Origin: an uncultured Collinsella sp. | GTDB lineage: Bacteria > Actinomycetota > Coriobacteriia > Coriobacteriales > Coriobacteriaceae | Assembly (NCBI GenBank): GCA_900541045.1 | Contig: UQID01000034.1 | Location: forward strand, 1 to 13,324 | Direction: 5' to 3' | Length of the DNA: 13,324 nt | Part shown: piece after piece, positions 13,291 through 13,324 of the stretch | Layout of the letters: every line of letters begins with the position of its first letter | How positions within the stretch are numbered: the stretch's first letter is position 1 | The notes under the pieces: generated by a model | Database searches by the model: none | The model's input: the letters and a program-made list of their open reading frames with translations, nothing else | Told to the model about the DNA's origin: nothing | Made by a program: the position numbers and the translations under genes

Positions 13291-13324
13291 TGGTGGGCGT
13301 TAGAAGATTTGAACTTCTGACCTC
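13291..13324 (-). tRNA. 3' end of a tRNA gene (partial)
   Basis: Read on the minus strand, the last 34 bases give a T arm (AGAAG, loop GTTCAAATC shared with stem bases, CTTCT), the acceptor strand AACGCCC, discriminator A and an encoded CCA at 13293-13291. The anticodon lies outside the window, so identity is not determined. The acceptor sequence would suit a valine-type tRNA, which is only a guess. Confidence 0.9.

Noticed and set aside
13291..13324. tRNA as an attachment site of an integrated element
   Set aside because: The tRNA 3' end faces the accessory genes, but I found no second copy of its 3' sequence in the window and no integrase gene.

Overview
The window is a piece of a moderately high-GC bacterial chromosome. 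Shine-Dalgarno sites, ATG/GTG starts, SipW-type surface proteins, a PilZ protein and an AbiEi/DUF559-like protein together suggest a gut actinobacterium of the Coriobacteriia, probably Collinsella or a close relative. That assignment is an inference from gene style; no marker gene is present to prove it.

Left part (1-2756). The tail of an unidentified gene and its terminator are followed by a decayed mannose-family PTS permease. The N-terminal half of an EIIC is fused in frame to the C-terminal third of an EIID, and the EIIC start region is frameshifted. Next comes a regulator with an AlbA_2 domain, a GHKL-type ATPase-like domain and a winged helix. Upstream of it are two copies, 165 bp apart, of an array of GAGAGATAA sites, and the best promoter candidate lies between the two copies.

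Middle part (2885-7545). This is the most coherent functional block. A PilZ (cyclic-di-GMP receptor) protein is followed after 5 bp by a membrane-anchored protein whose outer domain carries a motif shared with a secreted protein further on. A convergent small gene of unknown function intervenes. Then come two paralogous secreted proteins with SipW-type (TasA/CalY-like) signal peptides. A strong terminator separates the two, leaving only 14 bp before the second start. I read the block as a candidate surface-fibre or matrix locus with a possible cyclic-di-GMP link. Neither a SipW signal peptidase nor a sortase signal is seen here.

Right part (7670-12828). This is an accessory, defence-flavoured stretch: an HNH endonuclease with an undefined N-terminal domain, a small zinc-ribbon protein, an AAA_14/DUF4143 ATPase, a DUF5710 protein with two CxxC knuckles, and an AbiEi/DUF559-like protein that looks leaderless. 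The ATPase gene is preceded by four palindromic CTCGAAAATCGAG units spaced exactly 23 bp apart and overlapping its likely promoter.

Right edge (12829-13324). A 182-nt near-perfect inverted repeat (33-bp outer arms with one mismatch, a second inner stem, and a loop with a 12-bp direct repeat) lies in non-coding DNA. After it come a minus-strand terminator and the 3' end of a tRNA gene that runs off the window.
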